Shown here piece by piece: positions 47,450 to 56,609 of a stretch of 64,000 nucleotides of DNA. Each line of letters begins with the position of its first letter. The first letter of the stretch is position 1. Source of the stretch: Tautonia marina (GTDB taxonomy: Bacteria > Planctomycetota > Planctomycetia > Isosphaerales > Isosphaeraceae); NCBI RefSeq assembly GCF_009177065.1, contig NZ_WEZF01000003.1, forward strand, positions 310,001 to 374,000, given 5' to 3'. A program made the position numbers and the translations under genes. The notes beneath the pieces are model-generated. The model did not search any database. It saw only the letters and a program-made list of their open reading frames with translations, and had not been told where the DNA came from.

Positions 47450-50437
47450 TCAGCCGCCGGAGAGGCTCTTGAGGTAGGTGATCAGGTCGGCCATCTGTTC
47501 GACGGAGACCTGCTCCTCAAGCCCCTCGGGCATGAGGGACTGGCCAGTCGAAACGAGCTCGTCGATCTGGTCGCGGGGGACAACGTCGGTGACCCCTTCA
47601 GCGCGCTTGAGCGTGATCGAAGTGGGGGTTTCCGAGGCGATCTGACCGCTGAGAATGCGGCCGTCGATCGTGGCGACGTTGTAGTTGAGGTACTGGGGAA
47701 GGACCTCAAGGTTCGGGTCGAGGATGTGGATGATCAGTCCCTCCTCGTCTCGGTTGGTGACGGTCGCCAGATCGGGGCCGACCTCGGCCCCGAACCCTTC
47801 GGCCTTGTGGCAGGTGGCGCAGGCAGCCCGGAAGACGATTTGGCCGCGATCGGTCGCGCCAGAGAGAGCAAGGGCCCCCTTGTAGCGATCAATCACCTCG
47901 GCTCGGGTGGACGAGCCGATGTTGGCCAGGAGCAGCTCGGCTCGAGCGCGGAGCTTGGCGTCCTGGGTTTGCAGGAGCTGATCCCGTCGGGCAGGATCGA
48001 GCTGACCGGCGGGAATGTCGCCGGCTTCGATCGCGTCGAGCAGGGCCACGATCCGGTCGGGCCGGGCGAACAGAACCTCGGTGGCCTCGCGACGGGCAGC
48101 AGGACTGAGCGCCCGCCAGGCGGCGGTCAGGATCGGGCCGACCTCGGCTTCGGTCCGGTCGCCGAGTGTCCGCATGGCAGCAAGCTGGACCGGGGCCGGC
48201 TGTCGGCCGTCAATCAGCTCGGGAAGCACGTCAAGCGCCAGGTCGCTCGGAGCGAGGGCGAGCAGTCGCACAGCCTCGACCCGGTCAGAGCCTTCGGTCT
48301 CGCCCAGGGCGGTCTCGGCGGCGCGTTCGAAAACGGGAATGAGCGCGGTTCCGGCTTCTCCCGAAAGCAAGGTGGCGGCCGATCCTCCGGAGCGTCGGAG
48401 CCCTTCGCCGAGGCCGGTCAGAACAGCAAGGACGACCGAAGGCCGGGCATCGGGACCGGCGATCCGGGAGAGGAGGGCGTCAAGCGCTCCCCGATCGGCC
48501 GAGGCCCCGACGAGCAGGGCCAGTTCGCTGATCCAGGCCGAGGACTCGGGACGATCAAGCAGGGCGGGTCGATCGACGAGCGCGGTCAGCAACTGGTCGG
48601 CCCGCCCGGAGAGCGAACTCATCACGGCCGATCGGGTCCAGCGGTCGCTCGTGTCGCGTTCGACGATGGCGGCCAGAGCATCAATGGCGTCCGGCCCGTC
48701 CACGGCTCCGATCGAGAAGGCGGCCTGGAATCGCACCATCGAGTCGTCGTCGCTGGCCAGGGCGAGCAGGGCCTCGCGGAGGGCGGCATTGTCCGCCACG
48801 ATCGGCTCGGCAAGCTTGGCCGAGGCTTCCCGAACGCGAGGCTCGTCGTCGGAGAGGGCGGGCAAGAGGTCATCAGCCGTCAGTTGACCGAGGGCGGCGA
48901 GGGTCCAGAGGGCGTGCATCCGTCCGAGGGCCGTCGGGCGAGCGGCGGCCAATGCGCGGAGGGCCGGGGCGACCTCAACGGCGTTGCGTTCGATCAGGAG
49001 CCGCTGGGCGGTTTCGCGCCACCAGGCGTCGGGATCGGCGAGCAAGGGAACAAGTTCACTCGAAGCAGCCCGGCTCAACCGAGGAGGCTCGCGGCGGGTG
49101 AAGCCGGAAGGGACAAGGTTGTACAGCCGGCCGCGATCGTAGCCGCTGGTCAGGTCGAGGTGCTTCTTGATCGGCTCGGGGATCGAGGCGGGGTGCTCGA
49201 TCGTCTCGCGGTACATGTCCATGACCAGCAAGGTGCCGTCAGGAGTGTTGCGGAAACCGACCGGGCGGAACCAGTTGTCGGTCGAGGCGGCGAATTCGAC
49301 GCCATCCTCGGCTCGGGTGGCCTTGAAGACCGCACCGTCGATCTCCATCGTCTTGCGGTGAATGAGGTTGCCGCCGACATCGCCAATGAAGGCGTTTCCG
49401 AGGTACTCGGGGCCGTAGGCGGAGCCTCGGTAAACCGTCACGCCGGTGGCCGAGGTGAAATAGCCGGCGGGAACGAGTTCATTCGGGGGCAATCGGCGGC
49501 GGAACTCGGGGTCGGCGGCCCGCTGGCGGGTGCGAACGATCCGCCAGGGCTCGACCGGGCTGATCCGGAAGACCGGGGCCGCGGGGCCTTCGACGGCGAT
49601 GTCGGCCACCGGGGTGCTGGCGGCGTAATCGGGGTTGCGGGCGAGGGAATCGGCCGGCAGGACAATCTGACGGATGTGATTGCTGTTGGAGCACGTGAAG
49701 CGGTGGCCCCAGTCGTCGAAGCTGTGGCCGTGCTGACCTCCTCCCGAAATCGGCTCGAAGACCGAAGCGTCGGGCTTGAAGCGGAAGTCGCGGCGGCCGA
49801 GGGGAATGGGGGGATCATTGGGCCGGGTGTGGTTGATCACCTGCTCGGCCCCGTTGGAGCTGGCAACGCCGTAGATCCAGCCGTCCGGTCCCCAGAGCAG
49901 GCCGTTGAGCAGGCCCTGAACATTGCTCAGGCCGAAGCCGGAGAAGACGACCTTTCGCACGTCGGCCACACCGTCGCCGGTGGTGTCCTTGGCATAGATG
50001 ATGTCGGGAGCGATCGTCAGATACACGCCGCCGTCGTAGGGAACGATGCCGGTCGGCCAGGAGATGTCGTCAAGGAAGGTCGTGCCGGAGTCGTACACGC
50101 CGTCGCCGTCGGTGTCTTCGATCAGGCGAATGCGGCCGGTGGGTACGTCCTGAGGATACGGATAGCCACGCATCTCGACCACGTAGAGCCGACCATCGGC
50201 GTCGTAGCAAACGTCGACCGGGTCGGTCACGAGCGGCTCGACAGCCACGGGGACCAGCGAGAAGCCGTTCTGGACCTGGAACGTGGCGAGGGCGTCGGCC
50301 GGTTCGGTCGCCGGAAGGCGAGGGAGTTCGCGGGCCAGATCGTCGTCGGTGTCTTCAGAGAAAATCGGCGCGGCCGAAACCGCGACGCAGAGCAAAAGGG
50401 CCGGGGAGAGGAGGGCCCAGCGTAACCGATGCTGCAT
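47450..50437 (-). CDS. PVC-type dehydrogenase/HEAT/cytochrome c protein
   Basis: A 995-residue exported protein of the planctomycete/verrucomicrobial 'membrane-bound dehydrogenase' type. A signal peptide (about 4-24) is followed by a beta-propeller with VEMRGYPYPQDVPTGRIRLI, a DTDGDGVYD calcium-like loop and GPDGWIYG (about 60-470). HEAT-like helical repeats occupy about 520-850. The C-terminal heme domain has CATCH near 873 and GAEVGPDL shortly after, ending with the family tail (LSGQIASETPTSITLKRAEG). GAGGGA supports the chosen ATG. Such proteins are probably periplasmic oxidoreductases for sugars or alcohols, but no substrate is known. Confidence 0.94.
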   Translation of the reverse strand: MQHRLRWALLSPALLLCVAVSAAPIFSEDTDDDLARELPRLPATEPADALATFQVQNGFSLVPVAVEPLVTDPVDVCYDADGRLYVVEMRGYPYPQDVPTGRIRLIEDTDGDGVYDSGTTFLDDISWPTGIVPYDGGVYLTIAPDIIYAKDTTGDGVADVRKVVFSGFGLSNVQGLLNGLLWGPDGWIYGVASSNGAEQVINHTRPNDPPIPLGRRDFRFKPDASVFEPISGGGQHGHSFDDWGHRFTCSNSNHIRQIVLPADSLARNPDYAASTPVADIAVEGPAAPVFRISPVEPWRIVRTRQRAADPEFRRRLPPNELVPAGYFTSATGVTVYRGSAYGPEYLGNAFIGDVGGNLIHRKTMEIDGAVFKATRAEDGVEFAASTDNWFRPVGFRNTPDGTLLVMDMYRETIEHPASIPEPIKKHLDLTSGYDRGRLYNLVPSGFTRREPPRLSRAASSELVPLLADPDAWWRETAQRLLIERNAVEVAPALRALAAARPTALGRMHALWTLAALGQLTADDLLPALSDDEPRVREASAKLAEPIVADNAALREALLALASDDDSMVRFQAAFSIGAVDGPDAIDALAAIVERDTSDRWTRSAVMSSLSGRADQLLTALVDRPALLDRPESSAWISELALLVGASADRGALDALLSRIAGPDARPSVVLAVLTGLGEGLRRSGGSAATLLSGEAGTALIPVFERAAETALGETEGSDRVEAVRLLALAPSDLALDVLPELIDGRQPAPVQLAAMRTLGDRTEAEVGPILTAAWRALSPAARREATEVLFARPDRIVALLDAIEAGDIPAGQLDPARRDQLLQTQDAKLRARAELLLANIGSSTRAEVIDRYKGALALSGATDRGQIVFRAACATCHKAEGFGAEVGPDLATVTNRDEEGLIIHILDPNLEVLPQYLNYNVATIDGRILSGQIASETPTSITLKRAEGVTDVVPRDQIDELVSTGQSLMPEGLEEQVSVEQMADLITYLKSLSGG

Positions 50438-50465
50438 CGGAGATCCCTCGGAGGGTAAGAAGGCT

Positions 50466-50514
50466 CCCCCCGGCTTCAATTCTCTCGGAGAGCAGGCGGA
50501 TGGAAGCCGGGGGG
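50466..50514 (-). terminator. Perfect 12-bp hairpin downstream of the ABC permease
   Basis: CCCCCCGGCTTC pairs with GAAGCCGGGGGG without mismatch; a small CTCT/AGAG stem lies inside the 25-base loop. It lies 50 bp after the stop of the permease gene and 29 bp before the ATG of the cytochrome gene on the same strand. It could end the permease transcript or structure the leader of the cytochrome mRNA. Confidence 0.6.
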
Positions 50515-50564
50515 TCAACGGAAGGCGGGAGGCCGGAAGGCCCAGTCGGTGCGGCGGAAAGGCG

Positions 50565-52520
50565 CTACCCCTGGATCGCGTTGGTGCGTCCCAAGGCGAT
50601 GTCGAAGTCACTGACCGCCGGGATCAGCATCGACAGCAGGGCAAACGAGTAGACCGCCAGGCTGACCAGGAAGGCCGCCCCGAAGTCTCCCTGCAGGATA
50701 CTGATGATGCAATAGAAGCTCCAGAAGGGGGTGAGCAAGGCCACCAGTCCGATCGCCGGTGACGGATTCTTCGCGCCGAGCGATCCGTACAGCGCCACGC
50801 TGCCTGCCCCGATGAAAACCAGGAAGCTGAGCAACTGCCGGGCGAATTCCTGACGGCTCTGAATAATCAGGGCCGCGCAGAACAAAATGCCGAGCATCAG
50901 GAAAAAGATCGTTCCCAGGCTGTTCGCCACCGCCTGCCGGCTGTTCGTATAGGTAATCGCCGCATGCAGGCCGAGCATCGCCGAGAAGTGGACCAGCACG
51001 GCAAAGTTGATCAGAACGAAGATGAGCGAATCGAGCTTCATGTAACCCATCGCCCAGATGCCGATGGCCAGGACAATGGGCAGGAGAATCATCTCCTTCG
51101 CGTTGTAGAGCACGCCGTAGAGCTTCCCGTAGATGAACTGCTGCGGCGACAGCTCGGTGACGAGCAGCAAGTCGAGGGCTCCGGTGTCGCGCTCACTCGT
51201 CAGGGCTGTCACCCCCTGGGCGTTGACGAGAATCAGGCTGAGCACGGCCAGCAAGGCCGGAATGGCCGCCTTGGCACCGTCCCAGGGACCGGAGCCAGGA
51301 CCGATGCTGCCGAAATAGGCCACCACTCCCAGCGCGAACGCCAGAACATAGGCTCCCTTGATGATCAGGGGCTTGGTGCCGTAGGCTCGGGTTCGAAGCT
51401 CTCGCCAGAGGATCGGATTCGACCAGACTTCTCGGTACGGGCGGAATTTCCGAACAACCCGGCGATGCGTGCGGCGAGGGACGTGCAGGCCGGTCGTCTC
51501 TCGACGAACGTAAGTCTCGGCTTCGGGGGCCTCGACCGACCCCGCGACCCCCAGGCCGGGCGATTCGGGACGATCACCGCGCGCTTCGGACACCTGCTCA
51601 GCGATGACCGCACTGACGGCCGCGGGGGAGCGGCGGGCGGACTCGGCCACGGCCTGGGCCTCGTCCACCTCGTAAAGCTGCTCGACCACCTCGGTCTCGC
51701 CTTCCTCGTCTCCTTCACGCTGCTCCCGAGGCTCGTTCTTTCCGGGGTTCCAGACGCGGAGCTTGATGATCGAGGCCAGCACAATGAGCGCGGCGGCCCC
51801 CAGATAGATGCCGGTGAAGGCCAGGCTCGAACCACCGAGCGGTCCGACCAAGCGTTCGGGACGGGGACGGATCGCCTCGGCAATGGCCTGAAACGGGCTC
51901 AGGGCCGAGGTAATCAGCGCGGTCTCGGGAAGAATGCGGGCCGCGGCTTCGCCCAGGATCAACACGAGCACGACGAGCAAGACGGTCAGAGCGATTGACT
52001 GGAAGGTCCGATCACGCCAGAGGGCGACGATCATCCCCAGCGCCCCGCCGAAAAAGCCGGCGGCGAACGTGACAAGAAACACGTCGATCACCTGACCAAA
52101 CGAGACGCCACCGAGCAGGAGGCAGAGGCAAAAGACCGGCAACGACGTGAGCAGTAACGTGAGAATTTGCAGCAAACTGGCGACCAGCTTGCCGACGACG
52201 ATCTCAATGTCGCGGAGGTCGGTCATCAGCAGAAGCACGAACGTCCGCCGATCCTTTTCGTGAGCCACGGCCGTGGCGGCGGCGATCGGGGCAAAAAAGA
52301 GCATCAACGTCAGTTGAAGATAGGCAAAGAATGAGAACAGGATGGCCCCGAATCGGGAAAGGATACTCAGCGCGTTGCCTTCGTCCCAGCCGACCAGGAC
52401 CTGCCAGACCGTCAGCATAACGATCAGCAAGCCGCCGGCATAAGACGCCCGGGCGGCATAGTAGCGCGGCGGCCGGGGAGCGGTCAGCAGTTCTCGGGCG
52501 ATGATGGGTCCGGCGAACAA
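50565..52520 (-). CDS. Double ABC-2-type permease
   Basis: A 651-residue membrane protein made of two ABC-2 permease halves. Half one (1-262) has six helices and the conserved cytoplasmic segment HEKDRRTFVLLLMTDLRDIEIVVGKL. A charged linker (265-375) ends in FRPYREVWSNPILWREL. Half two (375-651) repeats the pattern with SERDTGALDLLLVTELSPQQFIYGKL and six more helices. No ATP-binding gene is adjacent, so the ATPase must be encoded elsewhere. The substrate is unknown; the family includes lipid, drug and gliding-type exporters. Confidence 0.88.
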   Translation of the reverse strand: MFAGPIIARELLTAPRPPRYYAARASYAGGLLIVMLTVWQVLVGWDEGNALSILSRFGAILFSFFAYLQLTLMLFFAPIAAATAVAHEKDRRTFVLLLMTDLRDIEIVVGKLVASLLQILTLLLTSLPVFCLCLLLGGVSFGQVIDVFLVTFAAGFFGGALGMIVALWRDRTFQSIALTVLLVVLVLILGEAAARILPETALITSALSPFQAIAEAIRPRPERLVGPLGGSSLAFTGIYLGAAALIVLASIIKLRVWNPGKNEPREQREGDEEGETEVVEQLYEVDEAQAVAESARRSPAAVSAVIAEQVSEARGDRPESPGLGVAGSVEAPEAETYVRRETTGLHVPRRTHRRVVRKFRPYREVWSNPILWRELRTRAYGTKPLIIKGAYVLAFALGVVAYFGSIGPGSGPWDGAKAAIPALLAVLSLILVNAQGVTALTSERDTGALDLLLVTELSPQQFIYGKLYGVLYNAKEMILLPIVLAIGIWAMGYMKLDSLIFVLINFAVLVHFSAMLGLHAAITYTNSRQAVANSLGTIFFLMLGILFCAALIIQSRQEFARQLLSFLVFIGAGSVALYGSLGAKNPSPAIGLVALLTPFWSFYCIISILQGDFGAAFLVSLAVYSFALLSMLIPAVSDFDIALGRTNAIQG

Positions 52521-52862
52521 CGCGTGGTCCTCCTCGGTGGGCTGGGCAGCAGAACAAGAAGCGGTGCAAAGGACTCATCCCCGGTCGAGGGGCGAGGATG
52601 GATCGAGACGAGCCTCGGCGCGCCTCGACCTCCCAGAATAGCATAAGCACGGCGGGAGGGGTCGAGTCGGTCGAGGGGATTGCTCATGATTGGCTTGCTC
52701 GGTTCGGAATCGCTCACCATAACCCACGATGGTCGTTCAGAGCCGGGAATGCTTTGTGGTGATCGTCCTTGACTTCGAGCCTTCCCGTTCGCAGACTAAG
52801 TTGAGAATGCACGTCTCGCCCAATGGTCCCGTCGTTCGAAGTTGAGATCGGAGCCGATCCCG
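52521..52862. other. Divergent intergenic region
   Basis: About 340 bp between the divergent ABC permease and the small exported protein. I see no gene, repeat or strong hairpin; short open frames here are basic and low in complexity. Confidence 0.5.
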
Positions 52863-53258
52863 GTGCCCGTCCTCTCGTCAAAGGCTCGGCAGGCCGCGAT
52901 GCTCGCCACCCTGATCGGGTGCGCGCTCGCCCTTGGTCCGGCCCGAGAGACGCAGGCAGCATCGTGCCATGTGGCTGATCGTCCGGTCTTCGGCCTCTCG
53001 AGCGATCAGGGGATCGTGACGATCGAAGGCACCGTGATCGTCGAGGCACCAACTCCCCTCGAACTGGAGCGTCGGTGCCCTTCGAGTGATCCCGAGCGTC
53101 CGCCGATGCGACCCTCTGCGTCGTCGGGTGATCCCCCCTTGCTGTTCTGGATCGATCCGATCGGGAACGATCCCTCAACGCAGCTTTGCGCGGAACCGGA
53201 AGCGGCCAGGCCGATTCGCCGGTGCTCGCGCATTGATCGCCCTCCTCAATCCCCCTGA
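52863..53258 (+). CDS. Small exported cysteine-containing protein, function unknown
   Basis: A 131-residue protein beginning with a signal peptide (about 8-31: ARQAAMLATLIGCALALGPA, then ETQA). The mature start SCHVADRPVFGLSSDQG resembles small planctomycete exported proteins that open with S-C-H and D-R-P. Three further pieces with cysteines follow. A GTG start with GGAG eight bases upstream was preferred to a TTG further up and an internal ATG. It lies 168 bp before the multiheme cytochrome gene and may be related to it, but this is only position. Confidence 0.6.
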   Translation: MPVLSSKARQAAMLATLIGCALALGPARETQAASCHVADRPVFGLSSDQGIVTIEGTVIVEAPTPLELERRCPSSDPERPPMRPSASSGDPPLLFWIDPIGNDPSTQLCAEPEAARPIRRCSRIDRPPQSP

Positions 53259-53426
53259 AACACCGTGTTGTGCCCTTTCGATGCGTTGATGGTTTTCGCC
53301 AAGACCAGCGAGCAAGAACCGTCGAAGCATTGACGCAATGCGCCGGGTGGTCGGCCCGGCTCGTGTTTCAATTCACAGGTTGAGAAGCAAAAGGTATCGG
53401 CCCCTGATGCCGAGGAGGGTTTGCCT

Positions 53427-56400
53427 ATGTCTGCGACCGAACGTCCTGCGCCCCGCCCGTTGCGCGATCGCCGGGGATTCATCTACAAGCCGGCAATCGG
53501 CAAGGGACTTCGGCCCTTGCTCTGGATCGTCCTGATCGGGTTCGCCGTGCTGGGAGCGACGGGGATCTACATGGCCAGCGTCACACTTCTGACCTGGCTC
53601 AGCGGAGCGCCCCAAGACACGTATTTCTACATGCTGATGGTGGCCCTGCATCTCTTTCTGGGCTTTGTCATCATTGTTCCGTTCATCGTCTTTGGTTCGG
53701 GCCACCTGGTCACCTCCTGGAATCGTCCGAACCGGTCAGCAATTCGACAGGGATACTGGCTGCTGGGCACGTCGGTCATCGTGCTGATTTCCGGAATCGT
53801 CTTGATCCGGATGGGTGGATTTGAGGTCCGTGATCCGGTCCTCCGGGAAATCGGCTACTGGCTGCACCTGATCACTCCTCCGCTGGCGATTGTGCTGTAT
53901 GTGCGCCATCGCCTGGCCGGGCCTCGGATCAAGTGGCACTATGCGAGGCTCTGGACGGCGGTGGTTGGGGTGGTGGTTGTCATGATGGGCATGATGCACG
54001 CCTTCGACCCGAGAGAGACGAACAAGGTCGGGCCTCGCGAAGGAGCGCAGTACTTCTTCCCGTCGGAGGTGAAAACGGCCGACGGCAACCTCATTCCGGC
54101 AGACACCCTGATGATGGACCAGTACTGCATGGACTGCCATCAGGATTCGTACGACGGCTGGTTCCACTCATCGCACCATCTCAGCTCGTTCAACAACCCC
54201 TTGTACCTGGCGAGCGTTCGGGAAACGCGAGAGGTATCGGTGGCCCGGGACGGCACAACCAAGGCCGCTCGATGGTGCGCGGGTTGCCACGACCCGGTGC
54301 CGTTCCTCTCGGGCAAGTTTGATGATCCGAACTATGATGACGTGAATGACCCAACCGCTCACGCCGGGATTACCTGTACGTCGTGCCATTCGATCACCCA
54401 CGTCAACAGCACGAGGGGCAACGGCGACTACACGATCGAGGAACCGCAGCATTACCCCTTCGCCAAGAGCGACCACCCGGTCCTGAAGTGGATCAACCAC
54501 ACCTTGGTGAAAGCCAAGCCGGAACTGCACAAGCAGACCTTTCTCAAACCCCTGCACAAGACTACCGAGTTTTGCTCGACCTGTCACAAGGTCAGCTTGC
54601 CGTTCGAGCTCAACCAGTACAAGGACTTCACTCGGGGCCAGAACCACCACGATTCGTATCTGCTTTCCGGAGTGTCGGGACACGGCGCGAGAAGCTTCTA
54701 CTATCCCGAGGTGGCAAAGACGAATTGTGCGGAATGCCACATGAACTTCATTCCCTCCGATGAGTTCGGCGCCCGCAATTTCGACGGCGAACCCGGCCGA
54801 GAGATCCACAATCACCTGTTCCTGGGAGCCAATACCGGACTGGCCGCCGCCCTGGGGGACGAGAAGGCACTGAAGGCTCATACGGAATACCTGCAGGACA
54901 ACAAGATCCGCGTCGATCTGTTCGGCGTGATCGAAGGCGGCACGATCGACGGGGAATTGATCGCGCCGCTTCGGCCAGAGCTTCCGGAGTTGACGCCGGG
55001 ACAGTCGTACCTGATTGAGGTCGTGGTGCGAACCTTGGGCGTCGGTCACCACTTCTCGCAGGGGACCGTTGATTCGAACGAGATCTGGGTGGAGCTGACG
55101 GCGTCGAGCGACGGCCGAGTGATCGGCAAGTCGGGGGGAATGGCCGACGACGGACACGTTGACCCCTACTCACGGTTCATCAACGTGTACATGCTTGATC
55201 GCCACGGCAACCGGATCGAGCGGCGGAATCCTCAAGACATCTTCGTTCCCCTCTACAACCGGCAGATACCTCCAGGGGCCGGTCAGGTGGTTCACTTCCG
55301 AATCGACGTTCCGGAGGAAGGCGTCACCGGGCCAATCGAACTGGAGGCGAAGGTCAACTACCGTAAGTTTGACCGAACCTATCTCGACTTCGTTTACGGT
55401 GAAGGGCAATGGCCTGACCCCGACGGCGACGGCGAGCCAAACCCCTTGCCGATCATTGTCATGGCGAGCGATTCGATCCGGTTGCCGATCGCCGGCGGTC
55501 CGACTCCGGAGAACCCGCCCTCACCCATCAAAGACGAATGGCAACGCTGGAATGATTACGGCATCGGCCTGTTCCTTGAAGGAGGCGAGCGAGGAGCTCA
55601 GAAGGGGCTCTTGAAACAGGCCGAACCCGTCTTCCTGACCGTGGCCGAACAGTACGGCAAGGCTGACGGCTGGGTGAACCTCGCTCGCGTCTATCGGCGC
55701 GAAGGCCGGATTCCCGAGGCCCTGGAAGCCCTTGAAAAGGCCGCGGCCGATCCCGAGTTCCGGGCGTCGTGGACGATTAACTGGCTCACCGGCCTGATCA
55801 ACATGGATCAAGGAAACCTTGATGCCGCCATCAAGAACTTTCAAGACGTGCTGAGCACCCGCGATCCGGCCCGGAAGTTCGATTTCAGCAAGGATTACAT
55901 CGTCATCAATGACCTCGGACGGGCACTCGACCGCCGGGGACGCATCGAGGCGATCGACAGCGACGCTCGGCTCGGCTACATGAGCCAGGCCGTAGCCGCC
56001 TTCCAGCGCACCCTGGCGCTCGACTCCGAAAACGAGGCGGCCCACTTCGGGATCGGCCAGGCGTATGCCGAGTTCGTTCCAACCCGATCAGCGTTCGAAC
56101 CGTGGGAAGGGGCTCCTCCGCTTCCCGAGGATCTGATCGAACTTGCCGAAACGATCGCCAAAGAAACCGCTTCGGCCGAAGATCGCTCCGCGATCCAGCA
56201 GGCCGAGGCACGAACCAAGCAGTATCGCTCCCTGGCACGGTCGATCGAGGCGTTCATGGAGGGTCCTCGACCTCCGTATTCGTCCCGAGTCGGAACCTTG
56301 ATCGAAGTGACCTCGCAGCTTGGCCCCGTCTGGGAAACCGAGGCGAACCGGGAGGCCCGCGCGGAACTGTCGAGGGCGCTGGAGACGGCTCATAAGGCGT

Positions 56401-56609
56401 TGCATGACCTGGTTCGACCAGACGACACTGCTCAGGGCCGGGCCATCCAGACAGCCCGACAGCAAAATCCCGCGGCGGACATGAACGCCCAGCCCATCGT
56501 AATCTATGACCTGCATCGTCCCGGAGCGCCGGGACTTCCTGACAACGCCAGCCGTCCCGAGTCCGCAACCGAGTCCGAGGTTCGAGCCAGCAGCGAGGTG
56601 ACGGAATGA
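53427..56609 (+). CDS. Membrane-bound pentaheme cytochrome c with TPR domain
   Basis: A 1060-residue protein with three parts. Residues 30-193 hold five hydrophobic helices, as in membrane cytochrome anchors. Residues 200-440 carry five CxxCH heme sites: C234-H238, C284-H288, C317-H321, C383-H387 and C434-H438. A beta-rich region with histidines follows (470-690), then about 300 residues of TPR-like repeats (WVNLARVYRREGRIPEALEALEKA). GAGGAGGG precedes the ATG. Multiheme proteins of this kind move electrons between the quinone pool and periplasmic or outer partners. The gene is coupled to a CRTAC1 lipoprotein gene by an ATGA overlap. Confidence 0.92.
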   Translation: MSATERPAPRPLRDRRGFIYKPAIGKGLRPLLWIVLIGFAVLGATGIYMASVTLLTWLSGAPQDTYFYMLMVALHLFLGFVIIVPFIVFGSGHLVTSWNRPNRSAIRQGYWLLGTSVIVLISGIVLIRMGGFEVRDPVLREIGYWLHLITPPLAIVLYVRHRLAGPRIKWHYARLWTAVVGVVVVMMGMMHAFDPRETNKVGPREGAQYFFPSEVKTADGNLIPADTLMMDQYCMDCHQDSYDGWFHSSHHLSSFNNPLYLASVRETREVSVARDGTTKAARWCAGCHDPVPFLSGKFDDPNYDDVNDPTAHAGITCTSCHSITHVNSTRGNGDYTIEEPQHYPFAKSDHPVLKWINHTLVKAKPELHKQTFLKPLHKTTEFCSTCHKVSLPFELNQYKDFTRGQNHHDSYLLSGVSGHGARSFYYPEVAKTNCAECHMNFIPSDEFGARNFDGEPGREIHNHLFLGANTGLAAALGDEKALKAHTEYLQDNKIRVDLFGVIEGGTIDGELIAPLRPELPELTPGQSYLIEVVVRTLGVGHHFSQGTVDSNEIWVELTASSDGRVIGKSGGMADDGHVDPYSRFINVYMLDRHGNRIERRNPQDIFVPLYNRQIPPGAGQVVHFRIDVPEEGVTGPIELEAKVNYRKFDRTYLDFVYGEGQWPDPDGDGEPNPLPIIVMASDSIRLPIAGGPTPENPPSPIKDEWQRWNDYGIGLFLEGGERGAQKGLLKQAEPVFLTVAEQYGKADGWVNLARVYRREGRIPEALEALEKAAADPEFRASWTINWLTGLINMDQGNLDAAIKNFQDVLSTRDPARKFDFSKDYIVINDLGRALDRRGRIEAIDSDARLGYMSQAVAAFQRTLALDSENEAAHFGIGQAYAEFVPTRSAFEPWEGAPPLPEDLIELAETIAKETASAEDRSAIQQAEARTKQYRSLARSIEAFMEGPRPPYSSRVGTLIEVTSQLGPVWETEANREARAELSRALETAHKALHDLVRPDDTAQGRAIQTARQQNPAADMNAQPIVIYDLHRPGAPGLPDNASRPESATESEVRASSEVTE

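Noticed and set aside
47390-50425. An open frame of about 1011 codons on the plus strand
   Set aside because: Antisense to the PVC cytochrome gene, which has a signal peptide and a CxxCH site; the plus-strand product is Gly/Arg-rich with no motif.
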